Positions 24,180-33,548 of a stretch of 37,636 nt of DNA are shown in pieces. This DNA comes from Phoronis australis (Eukaryota > Phoronida > Phoronidae): NCBI GenBank assembly GCA_002633005.1, contig NMRA01000221.1:598033-635668 (forward strand), read 5' to 3'. The position numbers were made by a program, and so were the translations under genes. Under the pieces are notes generated by a model. That model was not told the origin of the DNA, did not search any database, and saw only the letters and a program-made list of their open reading frames with translations. Every line of letters begins with the position of its first letter. The stretch's first letter is position 1.

Positions 24180-25180
24180 TTTTCATAAACATCAATCCTG
24201 CTTTTTGGTAATCCCTAATGCAAAAGTGGAACATTTTAAACCAACATCTAACAATATTTTGTAGTACAGTGCATAAAGCGTAATATTTTTAAGTTGAATG
24301 TAACCTCGTTCAGCCACTCTGAGGTAGTGTATGATGTTCCAGGGGATATGACATCACATCTTCTGGCGCGAGCAGTTGGGCAACTGAGAACGAAGGGTTG
24401 TTCAAAAAAGTTTGATTGTGCGAGTATTTGTTTGAGTTGGAAGGAAATACAGACATCTCCTAAGTTACTAATACCAACATAATCAATATGAGACATAATT
24501 TGCCAAAAAGCTTCCGGCGTATGGAGGGCCTTTGGGATGCCTACGTCTCCACTGTGGCCAGCTGAGAAGGTGGTACCAAGGAGTGTAACTCAGCTGGTAC
24601 TGTCTAAGGCTAGCCTAGACACAAACTTACAGCAAGCCCCACAAGACAACTAGCTGTATGAAGACAAACAGCTTTACATCAAGTTTAGTTAGCTTGTAGC
24701 AAGGCTTAGTAAGTAAGAAAATAAATGAATTGTTTATTACATATTGTTACGGAAAAATAGGACAAGAAAACATTAACATTAACACATTCCACATTAAACT
24801 ACAATACCTTGAACTATGTACAAAGACAAAACATATGAAATTTGTACAATGAAAACAAACCTTTATTTCATTAATCAATTTGAAAAGACACTGTTATACA
24901 CCAAGTGCAACTAAGAAAGGGACATTCTATTTCCAAAAAAACTTGACAGCATTCTAGTGATTCTACAACTTTATACCAGGCAGTACAACACCGAGGGACA
25001 ACGTAACATTTCATGTCTACGCCATCATGTAGGCCTACGCGTTGTTCTACAAAGTTCGTCCGCTGATTCCACAGTCTCTGCCATGACATATGATTGGGGC
25101 TTAAAAAGGTGTCGCGGATTCTTTACTTCAAAAAAGTATATTCTTAATCTTTACAAACTTTCATTTTAGATGCATGATAG
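24180..25180. other. No recognisable gene
   Basis: Between the SINE and the putative TRIM first exon. Short inverted segments occur near 24.58 kb (GTACCAAGG / CAGCTGGTAC), but there is no clear element. Confidence 0.4.
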
Positions 25181-25192
25181 CGTAAAACTTAC

Positions 25193-25330
25193 TGAAACAA
25201 AACGACTGTAGTTTCCCGCTCAACGCTGAACAGACTTCGGTCGACACGTCCGACTGCTGTGAAGTAACTTCGTGATCTGCGCCAAGATACTGTGTAACTA
25301 CAATATCTTTGTCTGCGCTTACAGGGTCAC
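25193..25330 (-). other. Candidate non-coding first exon and promoter side of the TRIM gene
   Basis: A consensus donor GTAAGT (25187-25192) follows GTTTCA on the minus strand. It could pair with the TRIM coding-exon acceptor at 23368, giving a 1.8-kb 5' UTR intron. The 5' boundary is not determined. No ORF would be needed, because the ATG is in the next exon. Confidence 0.3.
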
Positions 25331-25756
25331 GCGCGTTTATTTATGGCAACATAGACTATAGATTATAGACAACAGATTCGCAACTCCGGCATATTCTTAC
25401 GAGCTGAGTTGACCTCTAATGACCTATCTGCTGCAGTTTCCGGTCAGTTTTAATTTGACGAGAAATACCTGCATCTACTTTACTGTCCAAAACAGCGAAA
25501 AAAACATTAATTTATATTATTTTCGGTATTGAAACGCTTTTAAAAGTCTTTTAATAGTAGAAGTGTTGGTATTGTGAGTACTTTTGGCAATGCTACTGGT
25601 AATTAATTTCAAAATTCAAACTTCGGTTCCGACCCTTTATGTCGTCTGCTTGCCCAATAGCAGCATAGTTATCGGACAGTTTTTGATTTACGGTTCACAT
25701 AGCCGCCTACTGAGAAAACTACGAAAGCGTGTTGATAAATCAACATTCTCAAGTGA

Positions 25757-25801
25757 GCAGTTCTTCTGGGAAGTGTTGAGTGGCCCTTAAAAGGGCCGTT
25801 G
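25757..25801 (-). terminator. Histone-type mRNA 3' stem-loop (distal) with downstream element
   Basis: The minus strand reads CAAC-GGCCCT-TTTA-AGGGCC-ACTC, a near-consensus histone stem-loop (25782-25797) with the expected flanks. About 12 bases further is CCCAGAAGAACTG (25757-25769), resembling the purine-rich histone downstream element that pairs with U7 snRNA. The loop is right only on the minus strand; on the plus strand it would be TAAA. It ends about 50 bases after the stop of the PHD-like ORF. Confidence 0.72.
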
Positions 25802-25822
25802 GTTGTAGGTATAGCGTGAAAT

Positions 25823-25838
25823 GGTTCTTAAAAGAACC
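25823..25838 (-). terminator. Histone-type mRNA 3' stem-loop (proximal)
   Basis: The minus strand reads CAAC-GGTTCT-TTTA-AGAACC-ATTT: a 6-bp stem with a 4-base loop and CAAC on the 5' flank, the form bound by stem-loop binding protein on replication-dependent histone mRNAs. It starts 10 bases after the TGA of the PHD-like ORF. No clear downstream element directly follows. Confidence 0.6.
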
Positions 25839-25848
25839 GTTGAATAAT

Positions 25849-26166
25849 TCAACATAAATCACACAGTATACCATGCTCACTCAAGTACTGAAGGTCCTCT
25901 TCATTCAAGTTTTCATCTGGAAAGGTTGGATGAAAACAGAGGAGATGACAATATCGATGACAGTTGTAACACCTTAGATAGATATTACCGTTCACCAACG
26001 TTGTCACGAACCCTGCATCGTTCAGTTCTTGTTCCTGTATCCACAAATAATCCTGAACTGTAGGAAAAAAATGACAAACAACACAACGAATCAAATTTCG
26101 AAAATCATCGCCTTCGTACGATTCCGTGTTGCTGTCACCAGACTGATGTTCTTCTCCAACGTCCAT
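25849..26166 (-). CDS. Intronless small PHD-like zinc-finger protein
   Basis: A 105-residue protein with an acidic N-terminus (about residues 1-24) and a single cysteine-rich module. Zinc-ligand order: C28-x2-C31, 34 residues, C66-x2-C69-x4-H74-x2-C77, 24 residues, C102-x2-C105, then stop. This is the C4HC3 order of PHD fingers, with the central C-x2-C-x4-H-x2-C exactly spaced. The first loop is longer than usual, and the Trp usually two before the last Cys pair is missing. PHD fingers generally bind histone tails; here that is only an inference from ligand spacing. The ATG at 26166 is the first in frame. An overlapping 60-codon frame starts further upstream at 26273 and could affect translation or reflect a missed exon. 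Two histone-type stem-loops follow the stop by 10 and 50 bases. Confidence 0.55.
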   Translation of the reverse strand: MDVGEEHQSGDSNTESYEGDDFRNLIRCVVCHFFPTVQDYLWIQEQELNDAGFVTTLVNGNIYLRCYNCHRYCHLLCFHPTFPDENLNEEDLQYLSEHGILCDLC

Positions 26167-26449
26167 CGTAAAAAATCGACGTTGCAAGTGATGGAAACTT
26201 GTCTACGCTCTCGTCCTTTGTTTCTAACCTTTAACCCATTTTTTAATAAAGGGGTGTACTGTTTTTGGCTCATGTTGATAGTGCATAATCTATGATTTTA
26301 CAATGTATTAATAGTGTTAAATGCATATATATGAACTGGTCTCATTGAGGTGCACAGCAAATAAATTAACTATAACAAATTAAAGTTTTGAAAATATAAA
26401 GAGCAGTAACAGACTCCCTAAAAATTAGGCTTGTTTTCGAAAGGTTTGC

Positions 26450-26492
26450 GCCATTGGTGATCCGATTGGTTCAATCGCTTGCGGCGGGAAAA
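26450..26492 (-). promoter_or_regulatory. Double CCAAT and E2F-like promoter elements
   Basis: On the minus strand there is an E2F-type site TTTTCCCGC (26484-26492), then two CCAAT boxes (26465-26469 and 26453-26457), 12 bases apart. CCAAT pairs and E2F sites are frequent in S-phase and histone promoters. They lie about 290-320 bases upstream of the PHD-like ORF start. A TATA-like TATATATG lies at 26325-26332. No TSS is mapped, so the assignment is inferred. Confidence 0.4.
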
Positions 26493-26663
26493 TTGATAGA
26501 CCCAGTTATTGTGCGCGTGTACACTGTATCAATGCTTTGTATCTTATTCTTATTTGTCTAATCTGTTGATACAGTAAATTTCCTTATTTATGCCCATCCT
26601 GATTTAACCCCGACTTGAGCTCCTTGGGTTTTACCATATTGGGGCTGTCCAGGGACTCACGTG

Positions 26664-26807
26664 CATGCGCGCACCCAGTCTTCAAAATGGGGGGCTCGAA
26701 TTCCTGACGTTATGGAACTGTTGTTAACAAGAGAGCGGGCAGACCTTTTTGCCCACTTCGCCAAATGGGGGGGGCTCGAACCCCCCCCCCTCTGAGTGGC
26801 GCGCATG
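26664..26807. mobile_element. 144-bp MITE with 5-bp target duplication ACGTG (copy 1)
   Basis: It starts CATGCGCGCACCCAG and ends with its imperfect inverted copy (GAGTGGCGCGCATG). ACGTG directly flanks both sides (26659-26663 and 26808-26812). The interior carries GGGGGCTCGAATTCC and a run of G/C. It is non-coding. Confidence 0.85.
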
Positions 26808-27086
26808 ACGTGGTGCTTACTCGAATGAGTTTCATTTTAGCGGCTATTTCCAATTGTGTAGGTGAAGTAAATTAACAAAGTGGATGATTATCATCACCGG
26901 TATTTCATCATTAGTATTTTTGTCGGCCTCTCAAGTTTTCCGTGGCTAGGGATTGTCACATCTGTAAGGTAGACGTGTTTCAGTGAACCTCCATGTTTGT
27001 GGCGTTATTTATACCTGACCAAACTTTGAAAAAGAAGCCCGCGTTTAAACCAGGAGCTGCATTGGGTGCAATTTGTGTAGACGTTT

Positions 27087-27243
27087 CATGCGCGCACCCA
27101 GCCTCTAATACGGGGGCTCGAATCTCTGGCAAAGTGGACCTTTTGCTAACAAAAAGCGTGAGAACTAAAATAAAAAACGGGGTGCTGCCGTATTGTGGAC
27201 TTTCGTCTCTTTCTCTTGGACTTTTCCCCTGGGTGCGCGCATG
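27087..27243. mobile_element. 157-bp MITE with 5-bp target duplication CGTTT (copy 2)
   Basis: It has perfect 15-bp terminal inverted repeats CATGCGCGCACCCAG / CTGGGTGCGCGCATG, flanked on both sides by CGTTT (27082-27086 and 27244-27248). The left 40 bases match copy 1 at 26664 (GGGGGCTCGAAT). The right interior differs. Confidence 0.87.
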
Positions 27244-28012
27244 CGTTTGTCTACGTTGCTAGTTTTTATAAAGGTGGGCCTGTCTGTAGCCAACTACGGT
27301 AAATTCATAAAAGGTCACGTGCAGTGCAACTCAAGTTCATTACAAATTAAAAATCCGAACTTTCAAACCGTTTGATCTGAGTTGACATCTCAAATCAAAA
27401 TTATGAAAATGCCACATAAAAGTATGAAATTGAAAATTAGCACACGTCAGCTTCACGTCCCTACCACCCCCTTTATCTTGCTTGCTACCTCTTAGGGTTC
27501 ATTTCCCTTGCTTCCGAGGTTTTTCGTTATTCTGGTATTTTCATAGACTGCAGCGTACTTGGCTAAGATGGTTCAAGTTTTGTGCGGCATACAGTCGACA
27601 TAAATAATTGAGTATGTAACCTGCTGTTGAATTGCGGGATAGATTTTGACAGGTCCAGGTATTTATTTCTGAAGTATTAATGTAATCTTTATTTATGTTA
27701 AAGGTTTTACTAGCGTCCTATTTATTTGTACACGAATGTGAATTTGTTGAAATCGCTGATCCAAATCCTGGCCAAATCTGCGCATTATGCTGAGACCAAC
27801 CGTCTGATCAGGGCCACCTAAGAGTAATTTGGTTAATTCGCTCACTAGACTATGGCTGAAGGTCCTCGTAAGGACAAGAGTTCACCAGTCACTACCATTG
27901 GAAGAAATTTAGCGGACATTTTTCGTCAAAAAGTTTACCAGATAGTTTTCATCAAAACGGAGAAAAGAAAAATGGATTTGTGAAGACAGGATTAAGTAGT
28001 AGGCCTACCAGA

Positions 28013-28214
28013 GCCTCTTAAAAAACACCCATCTTCGAAGTGTCGTGAACAAATGTATGAGTTTTTTTTTGGAAGAAAAACTTCCATTCACGTCGACGCA
28101 AGAACATAACTTTTTCTCCCAAAGCGGATTTTGTGGTCTTCGTACACTATGGAAGCTAACGCCTCTGCATTTCGCCTGCGTAGCCGAACAACCGGCCACA
28201 CAGCAACCGACCAT
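28013..28214 (-). pseudogene. THAP zinc-finger exon with a homopolymer frameshift
   Basis: The ATG at 28214 opens MVGCCVAGCSATQ, GVSFHSV and LWEKKL, the start of a THAP DNA-binding domain (C2CH), with the first Cys pair and the conserved Trp in place. The open frame then passes an A9 run (28062-28070 on the plus strand) and becomes unrelated. In the next frame the sequence reads YICSRHFEDGCF, exactly the expected second half (C-x2-H-F). One base too many or too few in the A run therefore separates the halves of the domain. This is either a sequencing or assembly error in a live gene or a young pseudogene. A GTAGGC just after the domain could be a donor. THAP proteins include transcription factors and P-element-derived transposase relatives. 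Confidence 0.7.
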
Positions 28215-28354
28215 GATTAGCAGACGACGTACTTGCCGGAAATTACACCAGATAATTGAGCCAGGTGTCGCCAGTGAATAATGACGTAAAGGCTTGTGCG
28301 TAAGACCACAGATTTCGTCCATTGAAAGTAAACGGAGTTGGCGGTCCATGTACT

Positions 28355-28621
28355 ATGATGGCAATGACTCTTTTTGTCCTGGCGATTTTCCAAATGGGTC
28401 ATCAAAGAAAGTACGCTGGAGTAAGAACTCATTGGTCGCAACCGCAACGTACGCGAGATTCAGTTGTACCAACAATAACCACAACAGAAATCCGAGTCAA
28501 TTTGTTTGCTACAGAGGCTTCTAACAGTAGTCAAATTCAGAAACTGGTTAGCCCACTGAACATCCCTTCAGAAATCAAGCTCACCCGGGTTATTGCAACG
28601 CCGTCAGGTGTTGCCCTCTGA
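28355..28621 (+). CDS. Possible N-terminal exon of a membrane-anchored or secreted protein
   Basis: An 88-codon frame from ATG 28355 (in-frame stop upstream at 28301). A hydrophobic stretch at residues 2-14 (MAMTLFVLAIFQM) is followed by HQRK, and then a Ser/Thr-rich segment with a possible N-glycosylation site (NSS). This resembles the cytoplasmic end, signal-anchor and stem of a type II Golgi enzyme, or a signal peptide. It could end at a GTGTTG donor near 28608 or at the TGA 28619-28621. No family is recognised. It starts 140 bases from the divergent THAP exon, with a TGACGTAA (CRE-like) site near 28282. Confidence 0.33.
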   Translation: MMAMTLFVLAIFQMGHQRKYAGVRTHWSQPQRTRDSVVPTITTTEIRVNLFATEASNSSQIQKLVSPLNIPSEIKLTRVIATPSGVAL

Positions 28622-28860
28622 CGGTCGCTACGGTATATGTACGTCGTTAGGTGACGATCATACTGTTTCGTCAGTTCACGGGTTAAAGGTAGCCCAAGAA
28701 AGGAAAGCAATTATTAAAAAACTGTAATACCCTCTTGGTATTGTTTTCGATGGCAAAAATTACCGTAGTATAATGTCGTGTTTTTCTTCAAAAACCCGCT
28801 ATGGGAAGTAACCTGACTGGATGAAGGTACTGTAAGAGACATTGAAGTGATCACGTACAA

Positions 28861-28951
28861 AATGAACCCCCTCGCTGGTTCCTTGCGTGCTTAGCCCAGC
28901 CAGCTACCGCCCCACCTAGCGGCACGCAGGGAACCAGCGAGAATGAACCCC
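28861..28951. mobile_element. 71-bp hairpin insertion flanked by a 10-bp direct repeat
   Basis: The element at 28871-28941 has 20-bp terminal inverted repeats that match at 19 of 20 positions (CTCGCTGGTTCCTTGCGTGC at the left). AATGAACCCC lies directly on both sides (28861-28870 and 28942-28951). A 9-11 bp duplication is typical of Mutator-like (MULE) transposases, so this looks like a minimal MITE. Confidence 0.85.
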
Positions 28952-28959
28952 GTGCACTC

Positions 28960-30600
28960 CTGAGAGGCGTACTGGTACGAATGAAAAACGGCGTTCTTCT
29001 TAGTTTTGATGGTCACCAGCAGTTTCACAGGCTTGCGCCCCTCCCTCTGCATGTAGTCACTAATATTGACTAAAATTCAAGTCCCCTGACTGGCCGTCTG
29101 CCTGTCTGCCTGCTCAGTCCTTGGTGCCCTTGTACGCCAGGCCGCCAATCCGTGCACAACGCCTTACCCGAGAAAATCTCTGGGAAATGATAGATGGGAC
29201 AACAATACCAACAAGAACACTGAGCTAGAATGTCCAAATCCATGACAGAACAGAAAATTAACCACAAATTATATGCAACAGCCGACCAGTCAGCTCAGTG
29301 GTTTTATGATCAACTGAAATTATTCTTATGTTCTCAAATTTACAAAACGCAACTTTCAGTACTTATATTTCAAAACTGCCAATTTCAATATGAGCTAAAA
29401 ACAGATACATGTAAGGTCCAATGTCGGCAAGTTACAGACTAACGTGAGAAATCTTGAGCGTTCCTAAAAATGGATTACCGTATTCTCGGTCATCTTCACA
29501 TTCTTCATCACTTTCATGTGCCCTGGCCGCTTAGCAAAGGTTTTCAGTGCCCGTGGGCAATAATACCATAATGCAAACCTCAGTTTGTCCATCATTATAA
29601 AAGATTTGTGATTCAGTTTCTATTTTAAACCTACACTGAAATCTCCGTTACAAACGAGAACTAAATAGTGTCTGCATTTAACAGGGAGATTTCTTGTGTG
29701 CCAACTTGCTCTCTGACACAGCGCCGCCCATGCTGAAAAGTTGTACATGTCACAGCACTGTGAAAGAGTGTAGTGTACAACATAGTCTCTCCAGGCAGTC
29801 GGTAAAAGCAGTTCAAAGCTGGTCGTAAACAATACTGACGAAAATCTTTTTGATTCGCTCATGCTCTAGCCGTTTCCATCGACAAATCGCATAAAATTTT
29901 AGACTTGCCTAAAGTGCCGGATTAGTCATGCCAAGTTGATTAGGCATCCCCATCACTTTCCTACAGAGTGTAGTGTGGTGCCCGGAGGATAGGCAATCCA
30001 TGACTGTAAAATGCTGCAGCTTACTACGGCCTCGCAAGAAACAGGAGCCTCGTCACAGAGATTGACTTGGTTTTAAAAACAAGGGCCCCGGCCTCGGATT
30101 AGAGGTGAGGCAGTATTAGTCCGGACATTGCAACAGTTTCGAATACATAGGCTTATGTGTCTTGGGAGCAAAGAAAATATGTATATAAGTCCTTTAATGA
30201 CTTCAAGAAATACCAAGAAAATTTCTAGTAATGCTGTAGTTTTCAGATTTTAAATTGTTATTTGCTGCGAGACCCATTAGTTTCCATTACCGGTCTGTTA
30301 GTGGTCCGCTGCTTAGTAACTCGCCTCGTTCGTCTAGTTGAACTCGCAAGAAGTGTTCGTCAACACTGAACGTAAAGTCTGCGATTAAGAAAAACATAGG
30401 TGCAAGTTCTGGAAAATCACCCAGGCCAGTTTCGAATATTTTTATCAAAAGCTTAATACAATTAGAAGCACACGGATTAATAAAATCATTTGCCGGCTGG
30501 GAAGGTCGGTAGGAAGTTTCCCCCTCCCGTGTAAGACTTTTTTGGTGGTTTTTAGTAGCTGATTACGTTTTTCTGGCGAATTTTTTTCAATATTTATTTT
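28960..30600. other. No recognisable gene
   Basis: Short frames only, none with a domain. It contains a small CTGCCTGT repeat near 29095-29115. Confidence 0.45.
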
Positions 30601-30711
30601 TGATTATGTACCGAGGGGTGTTTGAACCCCCTGTAGGTCCGCCTCTGAACGACGTACATGGTAGGCTCACATCGTCTCTGCTATGTGTCTGTTATACACA
30701 GTTGTACTTAC

Positions 30712-30990
30712 AGATGGACAACAACAAAAAAATTGTTGCAGCTACTGGTACTACTAAGTGCAATAATAATTAAGTTGATAATCCTTTTAAATTTCGTCCT
30801 CCGTCTGTTTTTCATTCAAATCTTCAGAGGCTGGTTGCGCCCATCTTTGCGCGGCTGCCCGAGACAGAATGTTGCCCCCCCATATCGTATCCTAGGTCCG
30901 CCACTGAGATGGACAACAACAAAAAATTGTTGCAGCTACTATTACTACTAAGTATAATAATATTTAATTGAGCAATCATTTTGAATTTGC
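30712..30990. repeat. Segment duplicated at 195-bp spacing
   Basis: AGATGGACAACAACAAAAA starts at 30712 and again at 30907, and about 75 following bases are similar (TTGTTGCAGCTACT). The second copy follows directly after CCTAGGTCCGCCACTG, whose reverse complement CAGTGGCGGACCTAGG looks like the end of a hAT-type element. A related end, TAGGTCCGCCTCTG, lies at 30633. Confidence 0.7.
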
Positions 30991-31664
30991 TTCTGGTTTT
31001 AAGTGCTTCACGTGGCGTCGGGCCTGGTACCCGGCCAACTTGACCGAGTGGTGTTTGTGTAGATGACAGAATGGTGCAGACGATACGAGGAGGCTTTATA
31101 TTATTCATCAGCATTGAATGCGCGTGCTGGTAACAAATGATCTAAAAGTGAATGTCCACCCCTAAAAATAGGCATAGATGCCTAGCTCTATAAGTAGCAA
31201 CGAGAGAGCTTCTAAAAATCGACCAAGAAACATAACAGCAGTGAAAACGTTTATCTGCTATTTTGATATACTTGCTGACAGAGCACAGTCAAGTGCAGGC
31301 ATTTTCAAATTCCAAATTGAAAGTGATGGTCAAATATATTGTCAAGCCAATGTCCACTCTGATTGTGAATTGGTGGATTTGCGTGCATGCGTGTACACGT
31401 GTGTGCGTTTTCATTATTTTAAATTCAGTAGATGTCGGCGGTAAGTTCACTTTAGGCAGTCCGTTGCCCAAAATCAGACATTTAACTACCGTGTTTTCTT
31501 GCACTGAAAACAACCTTGCGAGCATGTTACCATTATTAGGAAACAGTAGGTCTAGGCATAGTAAAAACTTTGGTCAGTGAAGAAACAATCAGTGCCAATG
31601 CTGCACAGGCTTGCAAGCTTCATACGAGCAACAAACTTGATGGAAAAGTCTTATAAGGTTACAC

Positions 31665-31794
31665 GTCACTACTTCGAAGGTTCAATACTCCGAAGTTTCA
31701 CTACTCCGAAGGTGCCCGTCTTCGAATGCCCACTGCTTCGAATGTCCACAATTACGAAACAAAAACTCCGACAGTGCAGTACTCTGATTGTCTG
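31665..31794. repeat. Degenerate minisatellite, unit about 16 bp
   Basis: About eight imperfect copies of CACTACTCCGAAGGTTC-like units (TTCGAAGG, CTCCGAAGT, CTCCGAAGG, CTTCGAATG, CTTCGAATG, TACGAAAC, CTCCGACAG, CTCTGATTG). Confidence 0.75.
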
Positions 31795-31799
31795 CTAAT

Positions 31800-33190
31800 C
31801 AGTCGGAACTGGCATGAATAAAGTATTGTATATTTGTGTCCATTTAGGCCTAATAACTATTTAAAGGGTTTGCAAAAGTTGAATAGTTCTTAAAATTTTG
31901 GTTACATTGTTGAGCTCAGTTTCAGTGACTGAAAATAGTGATTATTTTAATCTTACTACAAACTGCAAGCAGGGACACCATCGGGCAAGAACTGCCACGA
32001 CCAACGGCGGTTTTACTCAGGCGACGCACCACAGGGGGCTAGGGATGGTAGCCCCACTTTTTTCAGTGGTGCGCCGCACGTTTTAAATTTGAAAAGACTG
32101 AACGGGACTCTTTGACTTCGTGAAGACAGGCAAGGACAGTGTAACCTACTAAACTACTTTTAAGTTTCGACCCGGTCGTGCACGAGGTTCCGGTGGCAGA
32201 ACTGGAGGCGCAGCTGCCCAATCACGCTGTGAAATGATGCGATGACACGAATTCGATGAATGAATCGCGGTTGATTAATATTCCTACTTCATGTTCCGTA
32301 TTCGCAAGATATGCGTACAATTTTGCAGGCACATTAAAGTCTAGGTTTTGTTTTGGGCAGTGGTGGATTTAGAGGAGGGCACGCCCCCCCCCCGGCCCCC
32401 TAAAATTCTCCCAGATTCAATTTGGCAGTTCGGGAAAGCGAATGTCTGAGTGTGGTAAAATCCTAGCTAATACTCTGCCCTGCACCACCCCCCACCCCCG
32501 AACTCAAAATCCTACTCATGGTACTTCATCTAAAATAACGACGAAGTGTCGTTTATTTTTTGCATGTAAAAGTATAAACATTATACTTGGGTTCGAAATT
32601 TTATTTTTTTGGAGTAATGAACGTTTGGAATAGTAACCTCTTCCCATTTCCAGCGACGTAAGCAACTTAACTAACACACAAAATACAACCAAGGTAAACA
32701 GTTTCAAGTCATTCATCCACTAAATAATTTATTTTCGTCCGAGAATTTAATGAAGTGTAATCACCCACTCGCCTGATTTAAACGTTGGACAGGGATAGCG
32801 CAATGCTGGCCTGAAGGCGATGCCAACATGCGGCATTTTCTAATCCCCCGGCCAATTTGGGTTAGCCAGTCCTTCAAACATGAAGCGTTTTTTTCCTGGA
32901 GTTCCATACATGGTTTTCACGTTTTGTTGGTAATGGAAATTGAGTACTGTTGAGGCAGCGAACATTATGAGACATACATGTATGATCAGAGTGAAAGAGC
33001 TAACTTAATCCCGGCTGTTTTCGTTTTTTTTTTAGCCAACAAAATAGGGCAAAGCAAGTTTAGGCCATGTCATATTCTGTACGCGCCACAATATCACAAC
33101 AGTTGAGTAATCGTCCAATATAAAGGAAGTACTATAAGACTGTGAAAAGTAAACTCGAGTGATGTCCTTGTGTTGTCTTAAATTCAACCG
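31800..33190. other. Gene-free stretch with a hAT-like terminus
   Basis: At 32358 the plus strand reads CAGTGGTGGATTTAGAGG followed by C-rich sequence, resembling the start of a hAT-type element. The opposite end was not found. No gene is recognised. Confidence 0.4.
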
Positions 33191-33197
33191 CGGAGTA

Positions 33198-33300
33198 GGC
33201 CTGCCACATAACGATCAACCGTGGTTTAAAAACTACCGAGTGCCTCCTAATGATCAATCCTGGGTTAGCCGTTGGGTGTCACCTAACTACGGGTGTCGAC
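33198..33300. repeat. Degenerate tandem repeat, unit about 38 bp
   Basis: AACGATCAACCGTGGTTT, AATGATCAATCCTGGGTT and AACTACGGGTG occur at roughly 36-39 base spacing, each preceded by a CC(A/T)CnTA motif. About three copies, well diverged. Confidence 0.45.
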
Positions 33301-33548
33301 TTTCCGACAGATCGGACTACCGCTGTGCCCGTTGCCAGCGGCAACTTTTTTACTATTTTTGCCACGTCGGGGTTCCTTGACGGATGTCCATGATATTTGG
33401 TGAATAAGGTTTCATATAGTCATAGGTTTCATTAAACAGAAAACGACTCCGTCCCGTTTTCGGACAGACACGACGAACTCTGCGCCATCTAGTGAGCATT
33501 TTATTAACTTACGAGGTTGAAGATCTGCCAAACCAGTCGAACGACAGT

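Noticed and set aside
27852-27983. 43-codon plus frame beginning MAEGPRKDKSSPV
   Set aside because: Composition is protein-like and the ATG is good, but there is no domain, splice link or neighbour support. It is too short to call.
31178-31444. 88-codon plus frame with several Cys
   Set aside because: No recognised domain, and it overlaps other frames of equal length on both strands. Its end runs through a TG-rich tract.
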